64,000 bases of DNA from Phycisphaerales bacterium. Lineage in GTDB: Bacteria > Planctomycetota > Phycisphaerae > Phycisphaerales > SM1A02. The DNA lies in assembly GCA_022446905.1 (NCBI GenBank), contig JAKVBT010000001.1, forward strand, positions 1-64,000, written 5' to 3'. Shown piece after piece: positions 18,077 to 26,949 of the stretch (positions within the stretch are counted from its first letter, which is position 1; the number at the start of each line of letters is the position of its first letter). Under the pieces are notes generated by a model. It was not told the DNA's origin. It did not search any database and was given only the letters and a program-made list of their open reading frames with translations. Both the position numbers and the translations under genes were made by a program.

Positions 18077-18739
18077 CTACGCATACTTCACGCTGCAGCC
18101 CCATGGACGGGTTGTGGCGGGCGATGGATCCTCACCCTTCTTGATTGCCTTAACGGCATCAAGCACATGATTGGTCGCCTCATCGCCTTTGCGATTCTTG
18201 CGGTCATCATCAAATGCGCCTTGGTATCGAAGGACGCCCTTGCTGTCGATGACGTACATGTGTGGCGTCGTTCGAGCGTCGTATTTGCGCCCGACAACAC
18301 CGTCATGGTCAATGAGGATCGGTGGCTCGATCTTCAATTCCTTCTTGGCCTTCTGGTCATCAGCAATCACTGTGGCCATATCGCGATTGGAACTGGAGTC
18401 AATCAATAGATAGACCACGTTTGGATCAACTTCTTTGAGTTTGGCGCGAAGCGCTGCTGATTTGCCGCCGCCATTCACTGAGAAGTTGGCCTTGCCGCCA
18501 CTGTATGGACAGCCTGCATTGAACCACTCGAGCACCACGATCTTGCCTGCGTAGTCGCTCAACTGGTGCGCCTTTCCATCTGTGTCGGTCAGCGTGAATG
18601 CTGGCGCCTTGGCTCCGATGGTCGCCTTTGTTGGGGCTGGTGCTGGCGCTGGAAGTGGCTTTGGTGCAGCTAGAACGGCCGATGTCAGAGCACAGCCCAA
18701 TACACCACTCAACACGATTTTCATTCCAATATGAATCAT
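18077..18739 (-). CDS. Exported AhpC/TSA-family thioredoxin-fold protein
   Basis: Signal peptide at residues 1-25 (VLSGVLGCALTSAVLA), a Pro/Ala linker, then a peroxiredoxin-like fold. The segments APAFTLTDTDGKAHQLSDYAG and VVLEWFNAGCPYSGG are the classic entry and active site. The redox motif here is C-P-Y-S, a single Cys rather than CxxC. The segments TTPHMYVIDSKGVLRYQG are standard. Such proteins reduce peroxides or act as thiol carriers in the periplasm. AGGAGGG upstream supports 18739. It lies 15 bases downstream of a DsbD-alpha-like gene on the same strand, a possible redox partner. Confidence 0.85.
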   Translation of the reverse strand: MIHIGMKIVLSGVLGCALTSAVLAAPKPLPAPAPAPTKATIGAKAPAFTLTDTDGKAHQLSDYAGKIVVLEWFNAGCPYSGGKANFSVNGGGKSAALRAKLKEVDPNVVYLLIDSSSNRDMATVIADDQKAKKELKIEPPILIDHDGVVGRKYDARTTPHMYVIDSKGVLRYQGAFDDDRKNRKGDEATNHVLDAVKAIKKGEDPSPATTRPWGCSVKYA

Positions 18740-18753
18740 CTGTAATAACCCTC

Positions 18754-19581
18754 CTATGGCTTCGAGTCGTCCGCATCACACGCGATGCCAAACGACCATG
18801 CAGGATCGTATCGACTTGATCCAAAAATCAACAGTCCGCGCACGCGTGCAGGCTGGCCCATACTGTCTCCGGGCATAAGTCGAACCGGAAGACTCAGATG
18901 AAATGCCCCATCTGCCACGTCGACACTGGCGTGGCCAACCTCAACACCGGGAACCCGATCGATGAGCACACGCGGCGGGCCCTTCGAAGACATGGGCCCA
19001 GTTATCACCACTTGACCTGCGTCTTGATCCCATGACACTCTGGTGTCTGGTCGAGATCTGAGTGGACTAGGAATGGACTTCACCAGCGATGCCGCATCAG
19101 TCGGCACACCCTCTTGACCAATGTGTATGGTCACGGTCTTTTCCCCGCCACCGATATAGCACGCCTTTTGACAGAGCAGCCAATCGCCCCACACGCTGAG
19201 CTGAATGGCAGAACCAACCGTTGCTGTGTCCGGCACATGTACCCGTGCAGCGGCCACCAGCTGATCTTCAAAGCCAAAGACTCGACCCAACTTGGTAGAA
19301 AAAACGCTGGGTCGCTGAAATCGCACCGGTTCGACTACGACCCCCGGGGGCAAAGATTCAAACTCAAAGTTCGTGGGTGCACCACTGGCTCCAGGATCAC
19401 TCCAGTACACATGCCAGCCTGCTGGAATATCCAGTGAACAGACCAAATCGACGCTGCTGCCTGGGGAGGTCTCTGTTTCAGCAGGTTCAACCCGCCATTG
19501 CACGGGCGGGGGGGCAGTTTCATTGACCAAGTTCGCCAATGAGAACCACCACGAAGCAACGATGAGAAGAATGACATTCAC
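18754..19581 (-). CDS. Exported DsbD-alpha-like (DsbC/DsbD N-terminal domain) protein
   Basis: A 275-residue product with a GTG start and an N-terminal signal. The segments GWHVYWSDPGASGAPT and WLLCQKACYIGG match the N-terminal immunoglobulin-like domain of the thiol:disulfide interchange protein DsbD, including the redox pair written CxxxC. DsbD normally continues into an eight-helix membrane domain and a thioredoxin domain; both are missing here, and the gene stops after a second beta domain. I infer a soluble periplasmic thiol carrier. It is directly followed by the AhpC-like gene. Confidence 0.8.
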   Translation of the reverse strand: MNVILLIVASWWFSLANLVNETAPPPVQWRVEPAETETSPGSSVDLVCSLDIPAGWHVYWSDPGASGAPTNFEFESLPPGVVVEPVRFQRPSVFSTKLGRVFGFEDQLVAAARVHVPDTATVGSAIQLSVWGDWLLCQKACYIGGGEKTVTIHIGQEGVPTDAASLVKSIPSPLRSRPDTRVSWDQDAGQVVITGPMSSKGPPRVLIDRVPGVEVGHASVDVADGAFHLSLPVRLMPGDSMGQPARVRGLLIFGSSRYDPAWSFGIACDADDSKP

Positions 19582-19631
19582 GCTTGAAGCCTAGCAGGTG
19601 TAGGCTGCACATCATCCCGGAGTGAACAACT

Positions 19632-20120
19632 ATGACACGCCTTGCCTACTTTCTGCTCATACCCACCATTGCTTTGGCAAGTTGTGGAAAATCCGTCAGT
19701 GACAAAGACGTCCATTGGCTGTCCGTAGACGAAGCGCAGGAGGCCATTGCAGCACAAAGTGGTTCTTGGTTGTCAGAGCCAATGGAGAACGTGTGGGTGG
19801 ATCCCCGTAACGCCGCCTTCTACAACGTTGGTCACATTCCTGGCGCACTCAATGTTCAATTGTCCGACCCTGATGGTATTGGTCGCTTGAAACCATTTGG
19901 GACAATCATTGTCTATGGCGAGGGATACCAAGCGCCTATTGCCGATGCCATGATCAAAGCACTGATCACCGAGGGTCACGACGATGTCAAGGGCCTAGAA
20001 CTTGGCTATGACGGCTGGATTGCTGCTGGACAACCGCTCGCAAAGGGGACTGATGCTGGACGAGTCACTTCTTCAACGACTGGTGATCGCTGGCAACGGG
20101 TACACGTCGAACAGGACTAA
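19632..20120 (+). CDS. Rhodanese-like lipoprotein lacking the catalytic Cys
   Basis: A 162-residue lipoprotein (lipobox ALASC near residue 18) with a single rhodanese fold: VDEAQEAIA, VWVDPRNAAFYNVGHIPGA and the strand GTIIVYGEGYQ. In active rhodaneses the loop after this strand starts with Cys. Here it reads G-E-G, so sulfurtransferase activity is unlikely. It may bind a ligand or partner in the envelope. It is divergent from the DsbD-alpha-like gene and 5 bases ahead of the MBL hydrolase, with which it is probably co-transcribed. Confidence 0.75.
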   Translation: MTRLAYFLLIPTIALASCGKSVSDKDVHWLSVDEAQEAIAAQSGSWLSEPMENVWVDPRNAAFYNVGHIPGALNVQLSDPDGIGRLKPFGTIIVYGEGYQAPIADAMIKALITEGHDDVKGLELGYDGWIAAGQPLAKGTDAGRVTSSTTGDRWQRVHVEQD

Positions 20121-20125
20121 AAACC

Positions 20126-21019
20126 ATGTGTCTTGGTGTGCACCACATCGATCTGATGCATATGGGCATCCCCGGCGCGATCGGCGCCTGGGCAGTACAC
20201 GGTCCGGATGGCTGGATCGTGATCGAGTCGGGACCGGCAACGTGCTGGGAAGTGCTTCGGTCAGGGCTTGAATCGCTGGGGGCCACACCGGACACCATCG
20301 CGGCGTTACTGGTCACACACATTCACCTTGACCATGCTGGTGGCGCTTGGCGGTTTGCCCAACTTGGGATCCCAGTACATGTACACACCAAAGGCGCAGC
20401 ACATCTGATTGATCCAAGTCGACTGGAGCGCAGTAGTCGTCGCATTTTTGGCGATCGATTTGATACTTTGTGGGGCGCATTGCAGCCATGTGAGCACGCT
20501 TTGGTCCACGCTCATGAGGACCATGACATCGTGCGTGCGGGAGGGTTGTCGTTTCAAGCGATCAATACGCCAGGGCATGCAGATCATCATCACGCTTGGC
20601 ACTTACTTGAAGGTGATGGTGAGGATCTGTTCTGTGGCGATGCCGCCGCGATGGTCGTGCCAGGAACCAATTGGATCACGATTCCAATGCCACCGCCGGA
20701 ATTCCGTTTGGAACGTTGGCTAGAGAGTCTGGAACGAATCGAGCATGGGCCCTGGACGCGACTACGACTGACCCACGGAGGCACCCAAGTCGCGATTACT
20801 GAGCATATTGCCCAACTTCGGACATCCATGCAGATGCAGGTTGATTGGATTGCTGACTCAGTCTCTCAACCCCCCAAGGAGCGGATCGAGGCCTACCGCA
20901 CATGGCTGTGGGAGCAGGCTGAGGCTCATGGCGTGCCAGAATCGCTGTTTGAGCAGCATGTCAGCCCAGGGCTGGTCAGCATGAATCTGGCCGGCGTCGA
21001 CCGCTGGGCGACTCCCTGA
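20126..21019 (+). CDS. MBL-fold metallo-hydrolase
   Basis: A 297-residue metallo-beta-lactamase-fold enzyme. The metal motif THIHLDHAGG is at residues 64-73, with further ligands in NTPGHADHHHAWH and FCGDAAAM. The beginning resembles the YflN/lactonase-like branch more than glyoxalase II. The C-terminal helical part extends the fold by about 60 residues. The substrate is unknown. It follows the rhodanese-like lipoprotein with a 5-base gap, a pairing seen in some sulfur-handling loci, but the missing rhodanese Cys argues against simple persulfide chemistry. Confidence 0.85.
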   Translation: MCLGVHHIDLMHMGIPGAIGAWAVHGPDGWIVIESGPATCWEVLRSGLESLGATPDTIAALLVTHIHLDHAGGAWRFAQLGIPVHVHTKGAAHLIDPSRLERSSRRIFGDRFDTLWGALQPCEHALVHAHEDHDIVRAGGLSFQAINTPGHADHHHAWHLLEGDGEDLFCGDAAAMVVPGTNWITIPMPPPEFRLERWLESLERIEHGPWTRLRLTHGGTQVAITEHIAQLRTSMQMQVDWIADSVSQPPKERIEAYRTWLWEQAEAHGVPESLFEQHVSPGLVSMNLAGVDRWATP

Positions 21020-21027
21020 CCGGCAGA

Positions 21028-21048
21028 ATCAGCCTTTGTCGGGCTGAT
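21028..21048 (+). terminator. Weak stem-loop after the MBL hydrolase
   Basis: A 7-bp stem (ATCAGCC at 21028-21034 with GGCTGAT at 21042-21048) around TTTGTCG, nine bases after the stop codon. There is no T tract, so intrinsic termination is doubtful; it may be an RNA-end stabiliser. Confidence 0.35.
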
Positions 21049-21191
21049 ACGGCGACTTTGGGGGGATCCATCCTTGCTTGCTGGGCGTACTCAACGTAGG
21101 TTGAATGGCTCAAGCCGTGGTGTCGATGCGCCAGTCAGGGTGCCGATGTGGGACCGAGGACACCAAAGTCGGTTTGGGAGGAGAGGATCGC

Positions 21192-23012
21192 ATGATTCGC
21201 ACCGCATTGTTTGCTGCACTGTCAACAATTGGCCTTGTCGCCGCGCCGGCATTGTCCGGCGGAACCACGCTCACCACCGAGCGGAAGATCACCGGACTGG
21301 CTCGTCCAGTTCAGGTTGTCGCGCCGCCTGGTGATACTGAGCGCATCTTCATTGTGGAACAACGCAGCGGGAGTACTGGCCGAATTCGGATCTTTGATCT
21401 GACGACCAATCAATTGCTCAGCACACCATTCCTCAGCGTCACGGTGAGCACGAGCAGCGAACAAGGCTTGCTTGGCTTGGCATTTCATCCTGACTATGCC
21501 AACAACCGCCACTTTTTCATCAACTACACCAACTCTTCTGGCGACACCATCGTTGCTCGCTACGAGGCCTATGCATCGAATCCCAATCTGGCCAATCCCT
21601 CGTCAGCTCAAACTGTGATCACAATTGATCAGCCTTACACCAACCACAATGGTGGATGGCTTGGCTTCAGCCCAGTCGATGGCTATCTCTACATCGGCAC
21701 TGGTGATGGTGGCAGTGGTGGTGATCCAGGCAACCGCGCTCAGGACATCACCAACCAACTCAATGGCAAAATGTTGCGAATCAATGTTGATTCGTTGCCC
21801 TATTCCATACCTGCTTCGAACCCATTTGTCGGCGTCAGTGGCGACGATGAAATCTGGTCATATGGCCTTCGAAACCCATGGCGATGCGCCTTCGATAGTC
21901 TGACTGGTGACCTCTATATGGCAGATGTGGGACAAAGTTCACGTGAGGAAGTCAGTGTCGAGCCCGCGGGATCCGCTGGCGGCATCAACTATGGGTGGCG
22001 ATGCTATGAAGGCAACAGCACCTACAACACCTCTGGATGTCCCAGTTCAAACACGATGGTGTTCCCCGTGCATCAGTATGTGTACGGCGGCAGCCCGTAC
22101 CGATGCTCGATCACAGGTGGCCACATCTACCGCGGAAGTGCGATCCCGGATTTGCAAGGCACTTATTTCTTTGGTGACTACTGCTCAAACCAGCTTTGGT
22201 CGTTCCGCTGGGATGGCAATGATGACATCACGGATTTCGAAGATCGCACCAGTGAACTGTCTCCAAATGCCGGTTCCATTGGTTCGATTTCCGGCTTTGG
22301 TGAAGATGGCTACGGAGAAATCTACATCTGTGATCTTGGCGGAGAAGTCTTCAAAATCATGGCTGAAGCGCCAGTGGGTGCTTGCTGCGTCGGGACACAG
22401 TGCGTCAGTCTGACCGAGGCCAACTGCAACAATGGTGGCGGCAACTACCAAGGCGATTTCATCGATTGCTCCACTGGTCTTTGTGATCCGACCCTTGCAA
22501 ATGATGATTGCGACAACCCGACAGTGTTGGCCTCGGGTGTCAATGACTACGACACCGAGTACGCCACCGATAGTGACTATGGCGATTGTGGCATTGGCGA
22601 TGACATTTGGATGGCGTATACGGCCCCATGTAATGGGTCGATGCTGCTGCAGATCCAAGGCAACTTCTTTAATGATGTCAGTGCTGTCTATGAAGTATGT
22701 CCATCAGGCAACGACCAAATGGTGGGTTGCGGACAGGATTCATACATCGTGCCATGCACTGCTGGATCGACTTTCCTGATTCGCGTTGGTAGTGATGACG
22801 GATCAGAAGGCGACGGCACCGTGCTCGTCAATTGCATCCCCGGCAACGATCCTTGCCCGGGTGACTGCAATGGCGACGAAGTCATTGGTGTAGACGACGT
22901 CCTCGCGATGATTGCTGCCTATGGACAGGCCAGCGACTGCGATACCACAGGCGATGGCATCATTGATGTCAACGACTTACTAGACCTGATCGCCAATTGG
23001 GGTCCGTGCTGA
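21192..23012 (+). CDS. Secreted glucose/sorbosone dehydrogenase-like beta-propeller with dockerin-like C-terminus
   Basis: A 606-residue exported protein. The signal peptide is MIRTALFAALSTIGLVAAPA. A six-bladed PQQ-type sugar-dehydrogenase propeller (GSDH/YliI family) covers about residues 30-400, with blocks GLLGLAFHPDYANN, NHNGGWLGFSP, GTGDGGSGGDPGNRAQ and YGLRNPWRCAFD. A Cys-rich stretch and a pre-peptidase-like beta domain (about 420-545) follow. The end is a dockerin-like pair of Asp-rich loops (GDCNGDEVIGVDDVL and DTTGDGIIDVNDLL) finishing in NWGPC. GGAGGAGAGG upstream decides for 21192. It probably oxidises sugars outside the cell; the tail may serve sorting or attachment. Confidence 0.9.
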   Translation: MIRTALFAALSTIGLVAAPALSGGTTLTTERKITGLARPVQVVAPPGDTERIFIVEQRSGSTGRIRIFDLTTNQLLSTPFLSVTVSTSSEQGLLGLAFHPDYANNRHFFINYTNSSGDTIVARYEAYASNPNLANPSSAQTVITIDQPYTNHNGGWLGFSPVDGYLYIGTGDGGSGGDPGNRAQDITNQLNGKMLRINVDSLPYSIPASNPFVGVSGDDEIWSYGLRNPWRCAFDSLTGDLYMADVGQSSREEVSVEPAGSAGGINYGWRCYEGNSTYNTSGCPSSNTMVFPVHQYVYGGSPYRCSITGGHIYRGSAIPDLQGTYFFGDYCSNQLWSFRWDGNDDITDFEDRTSELSPNAGSIGSISGFGEDGYGEIYICDLGGEVFKIMAEAPVGACCVGTQCVSLTEANCNNGGGNYQGDFIDCSTGLCDPTLANDDCDNPTVLASGVNDYDTEYATDSDYGDCGIGDDIWMAYTAPCNGSMLLQIQGNFFNDVSAVYEVCPSGNDQMVGCGQDSYIVPCTAGSTFLIRVGSDDGSEGDGTVLVNCIPGNDPCPGDCNGDEVIGVDDVLAMIAAYGQASDCDTTGDGIIDVNDLLDLIANWGPC

Positions 23013-23059
23013 CCCGCAATGTGTTCCTGAATCCTCCGGGGATCCTCCCGGATGCCAAG

Positions 23060-23089
23060 ACCGCCGCCCCGCCCACACGGGGCGGCGGT
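23060..23089 (+). terminator. Rho-independent-type terminator
   Basis: A strong GC stem of 11 bp (CCGCCGCCCC at 23061-23070 with GGGGCGGCGG at 23079-23088, plus an outer A-T pair) around an 8-base loop, followed by TTGTATAG. It lies 47 bases after the sugar dehydrogenase stop and separates it from the tRNA gene. Confidence 0.75.
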
Positions 23090-23155
23090 TGTATAGACAG
23101 ACAAGGCGCTTGCGGTAGATACCTCGAATCATGAACCTGATACCATGCCCGGTCC

Positions 23156-23229
<74 letters not shown>

Positions 23230-23233
23230 TCTG

Positions 23234-23257
23234 CAAAGCCGCCGCAAGGCGGCTTTG
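23234..23257 (+). terminator. Terminator after tRNA-Ile
   Basis: A 10-bp stem (CAAAGCCGCC, 23234-23243, with GGCGGCTTTG, 23248-23257) closed by a GCAA tetraloop, followed shortly by GTTTT. It starts 5 bases after the tRNA end and should stop its transcript before mdh. Confidence 0.8.
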
Positions 23258-23391
23258 TGCGTTTTGGAGAGATCGAGTCAGTCATTGGCGAATCGTGGCT
23301 TCCATCAGGTTCCCACAGCCCACCCTGCGATGATGCTCGCTCTACAATGCGGGGCTCCCAAGAACCCCAACCCTGGAGTGCACTGAACATC

Positions 23392-24342
23392 ATGCGTCGA
23401 GCCAAAATCAGCGTCATTGGAGCCGGAAACGTCGGAGCATCCTGTGCCATGTGGGCCGCCGCCAAAGAGCTCGGCGACATCGTTCTAGTGGATATTCCGG
23501 ATAAGGTTGGGGTCGCAGAGGGCAAAGCGCTTGACCTCGCCTGCTGCGCCCCAATTGAGCGATTTGATGCGAAAATCATCGGCACCAGCGACTACGCCGA
23601 TGTCGCTGGAAGCGATGTGGTCATCGTCACCGCAGGTATTCCACGTAAGCCGGGGATGAGTCGAGATGACCTCATTGCGACCAATGTCAAGATTGTGCGC
23701 AGCGTAAGTGAACAGATCGCTTCCAACGCCCCAGACGCCGTGGTCATCCTTGTAAGCAATCCGCTTGATGCGATGGTCTACACCGCGTGGAAAACCACTG
23801 GATTCCCAACCAATCGCATTGTTGGCCAGGCTGGTTGTCTGGATGTGGCGCGATTCCGCACCTTCATCGCCTGGGAAGTTGGCTGCAGTGTTGAAGACGT
23901 GTCCGCCTTGCTGCTGGGTGGACATGGAGACGACATGGTTCCGCTGGCAAGCTACACCAGCGTCCACGGAATCCCGGTCTCACAACTCCTCTCTACCGAG
24001 ACCATTCATGCATGCGTTGAACGCGCCAAGATGGGTGGCGGCGAAGTCGTCAAGCTCATGGGCACCAGCGCCTATTACGCTCCAGCCAGTGGCAGCGTGC
24101 AGATGGCCGAGGCGATCATTAAGGACAAGAAACGCATTCTTCCCTGCGCTGCCTACTGTGACAGTGAGTATGGGGTGGGTGGATACTTCGTCGGCGCTCC
24201 AGCCATTCTGGGCAGCGCTGGGGTCGAAAAAGTCATTGAGATTGATCTCAATGCTGAAGAACAGCTGCTGATGGATGAGTCTGTCAGTCATGTCAAAGAT
24301 CTGGTGGGAACGGTGCGTGAGACGTTCCCAGATCTGGCCTGA
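23392..24342 (+). CDS. mdh: Malate dehydrogenase
   Basis: A 316-residue LDH-like malate dehydrogenase that interconverts malate and oxaloacetate with NAD in the TCA cycle. It has the dinucleotide motif GAGNVG (residues 9-14). The substrate-specificity loop IPRKPGMSRDDL has Arg at the position that is Gln in lactate dehydrogenase, and the catalytic His is in GGHGDDMVP. VSNPLDAMVY is also characteristic. The frame extends back through the tRNA to 23197; I rejected that and chose the ATG at 23392, where homology begins. A weak GGAG lies upstream. Confidence 0.95.
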   Translation: MRRAKISVIGAGNVGASCAMWAAAKELGDIVLVDIPDKVGVAEGKALDLACCAPIERFDAKIIGTSDYADVAGSDVVIVTAGIPRKPGMSRDDLIATNVKIVRSVSEQIASNAPDAVVILVSNPLDAMVYTAWKTTGFPTNRIVGQAGCLDVARFRTFIAWEVGCSVEDVSALLLGGHGDDMVPLASYTSVHGIPVSQLLSTETIHACVERAKMGGGEVVKLMGTSAYYAPASGSVQMAEAIIKDKKRILPCAAYCDSEYGVGGYFVGAPAILGSAGVEKVIEIDLNAEEQLLMDESVSHVKDLVGTVRETFPDLA

Positions 24343-24413
24343 GCTGAACGCAAGCCCACGACCACACAACGCCACAGACAGAGTGCCGCGAATCTTCAGC
24401 GGCGAACTCATTC

Positions 24414-25229
24414 ATGCCGATATCGGAGGCTATGAGTGAGACAACTGCCACAGACGCCCTCCAAATGGAGGCTGCACGCCAACAGAATGACCACGGCCCT
24501 TCCGCCTATGACCTGTTTATATCAGCAACGGCCGTTGTCGCTATTGGCGTTCTGATTTGGCAGTGGACTTTGCAAGATGGCAATGAGATTAAGTCCCTGC
24601 TTTTCATCTTTGACTATGGTTTCTGCGCGTTGTTCTTCATTGATTTCCTCCGCAATCTCGTGACCGCGCCAAAAAAATTGCGTTACCTCTACACGTGGGG
24701 CATCTTTGATCTGCTTTCATCGATTCCCGTGGCATCGCACCTGCGACTTGCGCGATTCGCCGGGCTCTTTCGAACCATCCGAATCATCCGATCTTTCCGA
24801 ATTCTGATCGAGGTTTACAGAAGAGACAAAGCTGCCAGTGCAGTCAGTGGATTGATGATTGTCGGGATTGCCGCCGTGATCGGCGTGAGCGCCACAGTGC
24901 TGCACGTCGAGCGGCATGCACATGAGGCTTCGATCGTGACGGGGCAGGATGCGGCATGGTGGAGCGTTGTGACCGTTGCAACGGTTGGGTATGGCGACCT
25001 TGTTCCTGTCACCCCAACTGGAAGAGTACTTGCCGTCGTGCTAATGATTGTCGGAATAGGCCTCTTTGCCACGTTTGCTGGAGCCATCGCCAACATCTTC
25101 GTACGACAGGTGCAGCGTTCAACAAGAGTGGACACGGTAGAAGATCGGCTGATCCGACTGGAGCGCCGTCAACTAGAGTTCCAGGCAGAAATTCAAAGAC
25201 ACCTCAAGGTAAACCAGCAAGACAACTGA
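24414..25229 (+). CDS. Voltage-gated-type potassium channel
   Basis: A 271-residue six-helix ion channel. Helices S1-S4 occupy roughly residues 28-150. S4 has regularly spaced Arg residues (RLARFAGLFRTIRIIRSFRI), the signature of a voltage sensor. The pore loop has the K+ filter TVGYGD followed by S6 (VVLMIVGIGLFATFAGAIA). A short coiled coil with Asp/Arg repeats (about residues 235-265) probably drives tetramer assembly. It conducts K+ across the inner membrane. The start could also be the ATG at 24432. Its stop abuts the gap stop with no spacing. Confidence 0.9.
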   Translation: MPISEAMSETTATDALQMEAARQQNDHGPSAYDLFISATAVVAIGVLIWQWTLQDGNEIKSLLFIFDYGFCALFFIDFLRNLVTAPKKLRYLYTWGIFDLLSSIPVASHLRLARFAGLFRTIRIIRSFRILIEVYRRDKAASAVSGLMIVGIAAVIGVSATVLHVERHAHEASIVTGQDAAWWSVVTVATVGYGDLVPVTPTGRVLAVVLMIVGIGLFATFAGAIANIFVRQVQRSTRVDTVEDRLIRLERRQLEFQAEIQRHLKVNQQDN

Positions 25230-26246
25230 TCAAGCGTCTTTGGCTGCCATCATCTCCAGCATGTCCACACATCGCGTGGCATAGCCAGCTTCGTTGTCAT
25301 ACCAACTGACGATCTTGAAGAACCGATCGTTGAGTTCCATGCCGGCACCAGCATCAAAGATGCTGCTGTGCGTGTCGCCAATAAAGTCGCTGCTCACCAA
25401 CGGATCCTCGGTGTAGGCAAGCACGCCCTTCATTGGGCCACCTGCGGCCGCTTTCATCGCTGCATTGATGTCTACCAAACTGGTCGACTTCTCGGTTCGG
25501 AAGGTGAGATCAACACAGGAAACATCAGCTGTTGGAACTCGCATGGCCATTCCAGTGAGTTTGCCTTTCACTGCTGGCAGACACAATGCCACGGCCTTGG
25601 CCGCGCCGGTGCTCGCAGGAATAATGTTCATGTAGGCATTCCGCCCGCCGCGCATGTCTTTCTTGCTGGGGCCATCCTGGGTGGGCTGCGTCGCTGTGGC
25701 TGCATGAATGGTCGTCATCAACCCTTCTTCAAGACCAAACTGATCGAGAATGACCTTTGTAATCGGCGCCAAGCAGTTGGTCGTACATGAGGCGTTGGAG
25801 AGAATACGATGCGTTGCTGGGTCATAACCCTCGCAATTCACCTTGTGCACGAAGGTCGGAATCTCATCTGGTGACTTGGTGGGGGCGGATAACAACACTC
25901 GCTTGGCACCAGCTTCAAGATGCTTCGCCGCGGTATCACTTGCTGTAAATAGTCCGGTCGACTCAAGCACATAGTCGACCCCAAGATCGCCCCAGCCTAG
26001 TGCTGCTGGGTCTCGCTCACTAAGACAGGCTGTCTTGTGAGCACCACAGACCAAGGCGTCGCCATCAGCTTGGACACGATGGTCGAAACGCCCATGCATG
26101 GTGTCATATGAAACCAAGTAGGCCAGATTGTCGGCTGGAACCAGATCATTAATCGCCACGACTTCAAAAGTGCCCCGACGCATGGCCTCGCGGTACACAA
26201 GCCGTCCGATGCGTCCGAATCCGTTGATGCCGATGCGAATGGCCAT
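25230..26246 (-). CDS. gap: Glyceraldehyde-3-phosphate dehydrogenase, type I
   Basis: A 338-residue phosphorylating GAPDH of glycolysis and gluconeogenesis. The family opening [15 protein letters not shown], the catalytic Cys in SNASCTTNC (about residue 155), the phosphate-binding [14 protein letters not shown] and the terminal [15 protein letters not shown] are all present. The residue pattern AINDL after the second strand indicates NAD preference. AGGAGC lies upstream of the ATG at 26246. It is a monocistronic-looking gene; pgk and tpi are not nearby. Confidence 0.96.
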   Translation of the reverse strand: MAIRIGINGFGRIGRLVYREAMRRGTFEVVAINDLVPADNLAYLVSYDTMHGRFDHRVQADGDALVCGAHKTACLSERDPAALGWGDLGVDYVLESTGLFTASDTAAKHLEAGAKRVLLSAPTKSPDEIPTFVHKVNCEGYDPATHRILSNASCTTNCLAPITKVILDQFGLEEGLMTTIHAATATQPTQDGPSKKDMRGGRNAYMNIIPASTGAAKAVALCLPAVKGKLTGMAMRVPTADVSCVDLTFRTEKSTSLVDINAAMKAAAGGPMKGVLAYTEDPLVSSDFIGDTHSSIFDAGAGMELNDRFFKIVSWYDNEAGYATRCVDMLEMMAAKDA

Positions 26247-26317
26247 ACTGCTTTGCTCCTAACGGGGAAACGGGGGGCTGGAAAAGCCTGAATACTAGTG
26301 AAAATCGTACAAAAGGG

Positions 26318-26872
26318 TCATGGTCCCGGCCACGGCTTGTCTGGAACATCAGCGGCTGTATTGGCCGCCCGGGCCATCGCAAATAGAAGATCGCTGCTTC
26401 GATTGACCCACTGCATGGCGGCCTCAGTGACACCTTCGGGCTCTGCATGGGTCAGGCTGACCATAGCTCGCTCGCATCTTCGTGCGGCATCCCGAGCCAC
26501 ATGGAGACGTGCTGCTAATTCACAGCCCCCCGGAAGAACAAACCCCGTCAGTGGCTGATTCCCAGCATCCACTGCATCAATCTGTGATTCCATCCAAGCA
26601 ACATCCTCAGCCCCGATCCGCATGGTCTTGTCCTGATGTGGTGCATCAAGCGGTGTCGCCAGATCCGCTCCTAGCACAAAGACCGAACGCTGCAATGCCG
26701 TCAGCAGATCCCTTGTCTTCCCGTCAACAGCTGCTGCTTCCGCCAAGCCCAGCGCTGCATTCAGCCCATCTGCCTCGCCATATGCCACGACTCTCGGGTG
26801 GTCCTTGGGTACACGGCTTCCACCAAATAGTCCTGTCAGGCCGTCGTCACCGGTGCGTGTGTACAACTTCAT
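26318..26872 (-). CDS. Corrinoid adenosyltransferase, PduO/MMAB type
   Basis: A 184-residue cytoplasmic enzyme that transfers the adenosyl group of ATP to cob(I)alamin, making coenzyme B12. The ATP-binding N-terminus KLYTRTGDDGLTGLFGGSRV is diagnostic. The blocks VAYGEADGLNAALGLA, FVLGADLATP, FVLPGGCELAARLHVARDAARRCER and the C-terminal NRSSDLLFAMAR complete the family pattern. The true start is 26872; the frame open to 27109 overlaps the next gene and lacks homology. No B12-dependent enzyme or corrinoid synthesis gene is in the window. Confidence 0.93.
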   Translation of the reverse strand: MKLYTRTGDDGLTGLFGGSRVPKDHPRVVAYGEADGLNAALGLAEAAAVDGKTRDLLTALQRSVFVLGADLATPLDAPHQDKTMRIGAEDVAWMESQIDAVDAGNQPLTGFVLPGGCELAARLHVARDAARRCERAMVSLTHAEPEGVTEAAMQWVNRSSDLLFAMARAANTAADVPDKPWPGP

Positions 26873-26949
26873 AGCCAAAGGATACGGCCTTGAGCCATCA
26901 CATGAGTGCGGCTCAGAGACTGCGAGTCTTTGGTCTTTGAAGTGCTGGA

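Noticed and set aside
21936-21951. TTCACGTGA core inside the sugar dehydrogenase gene
   Set aside because: Only the inner nine bases match parS; the flanks differ, so it is probably chance.
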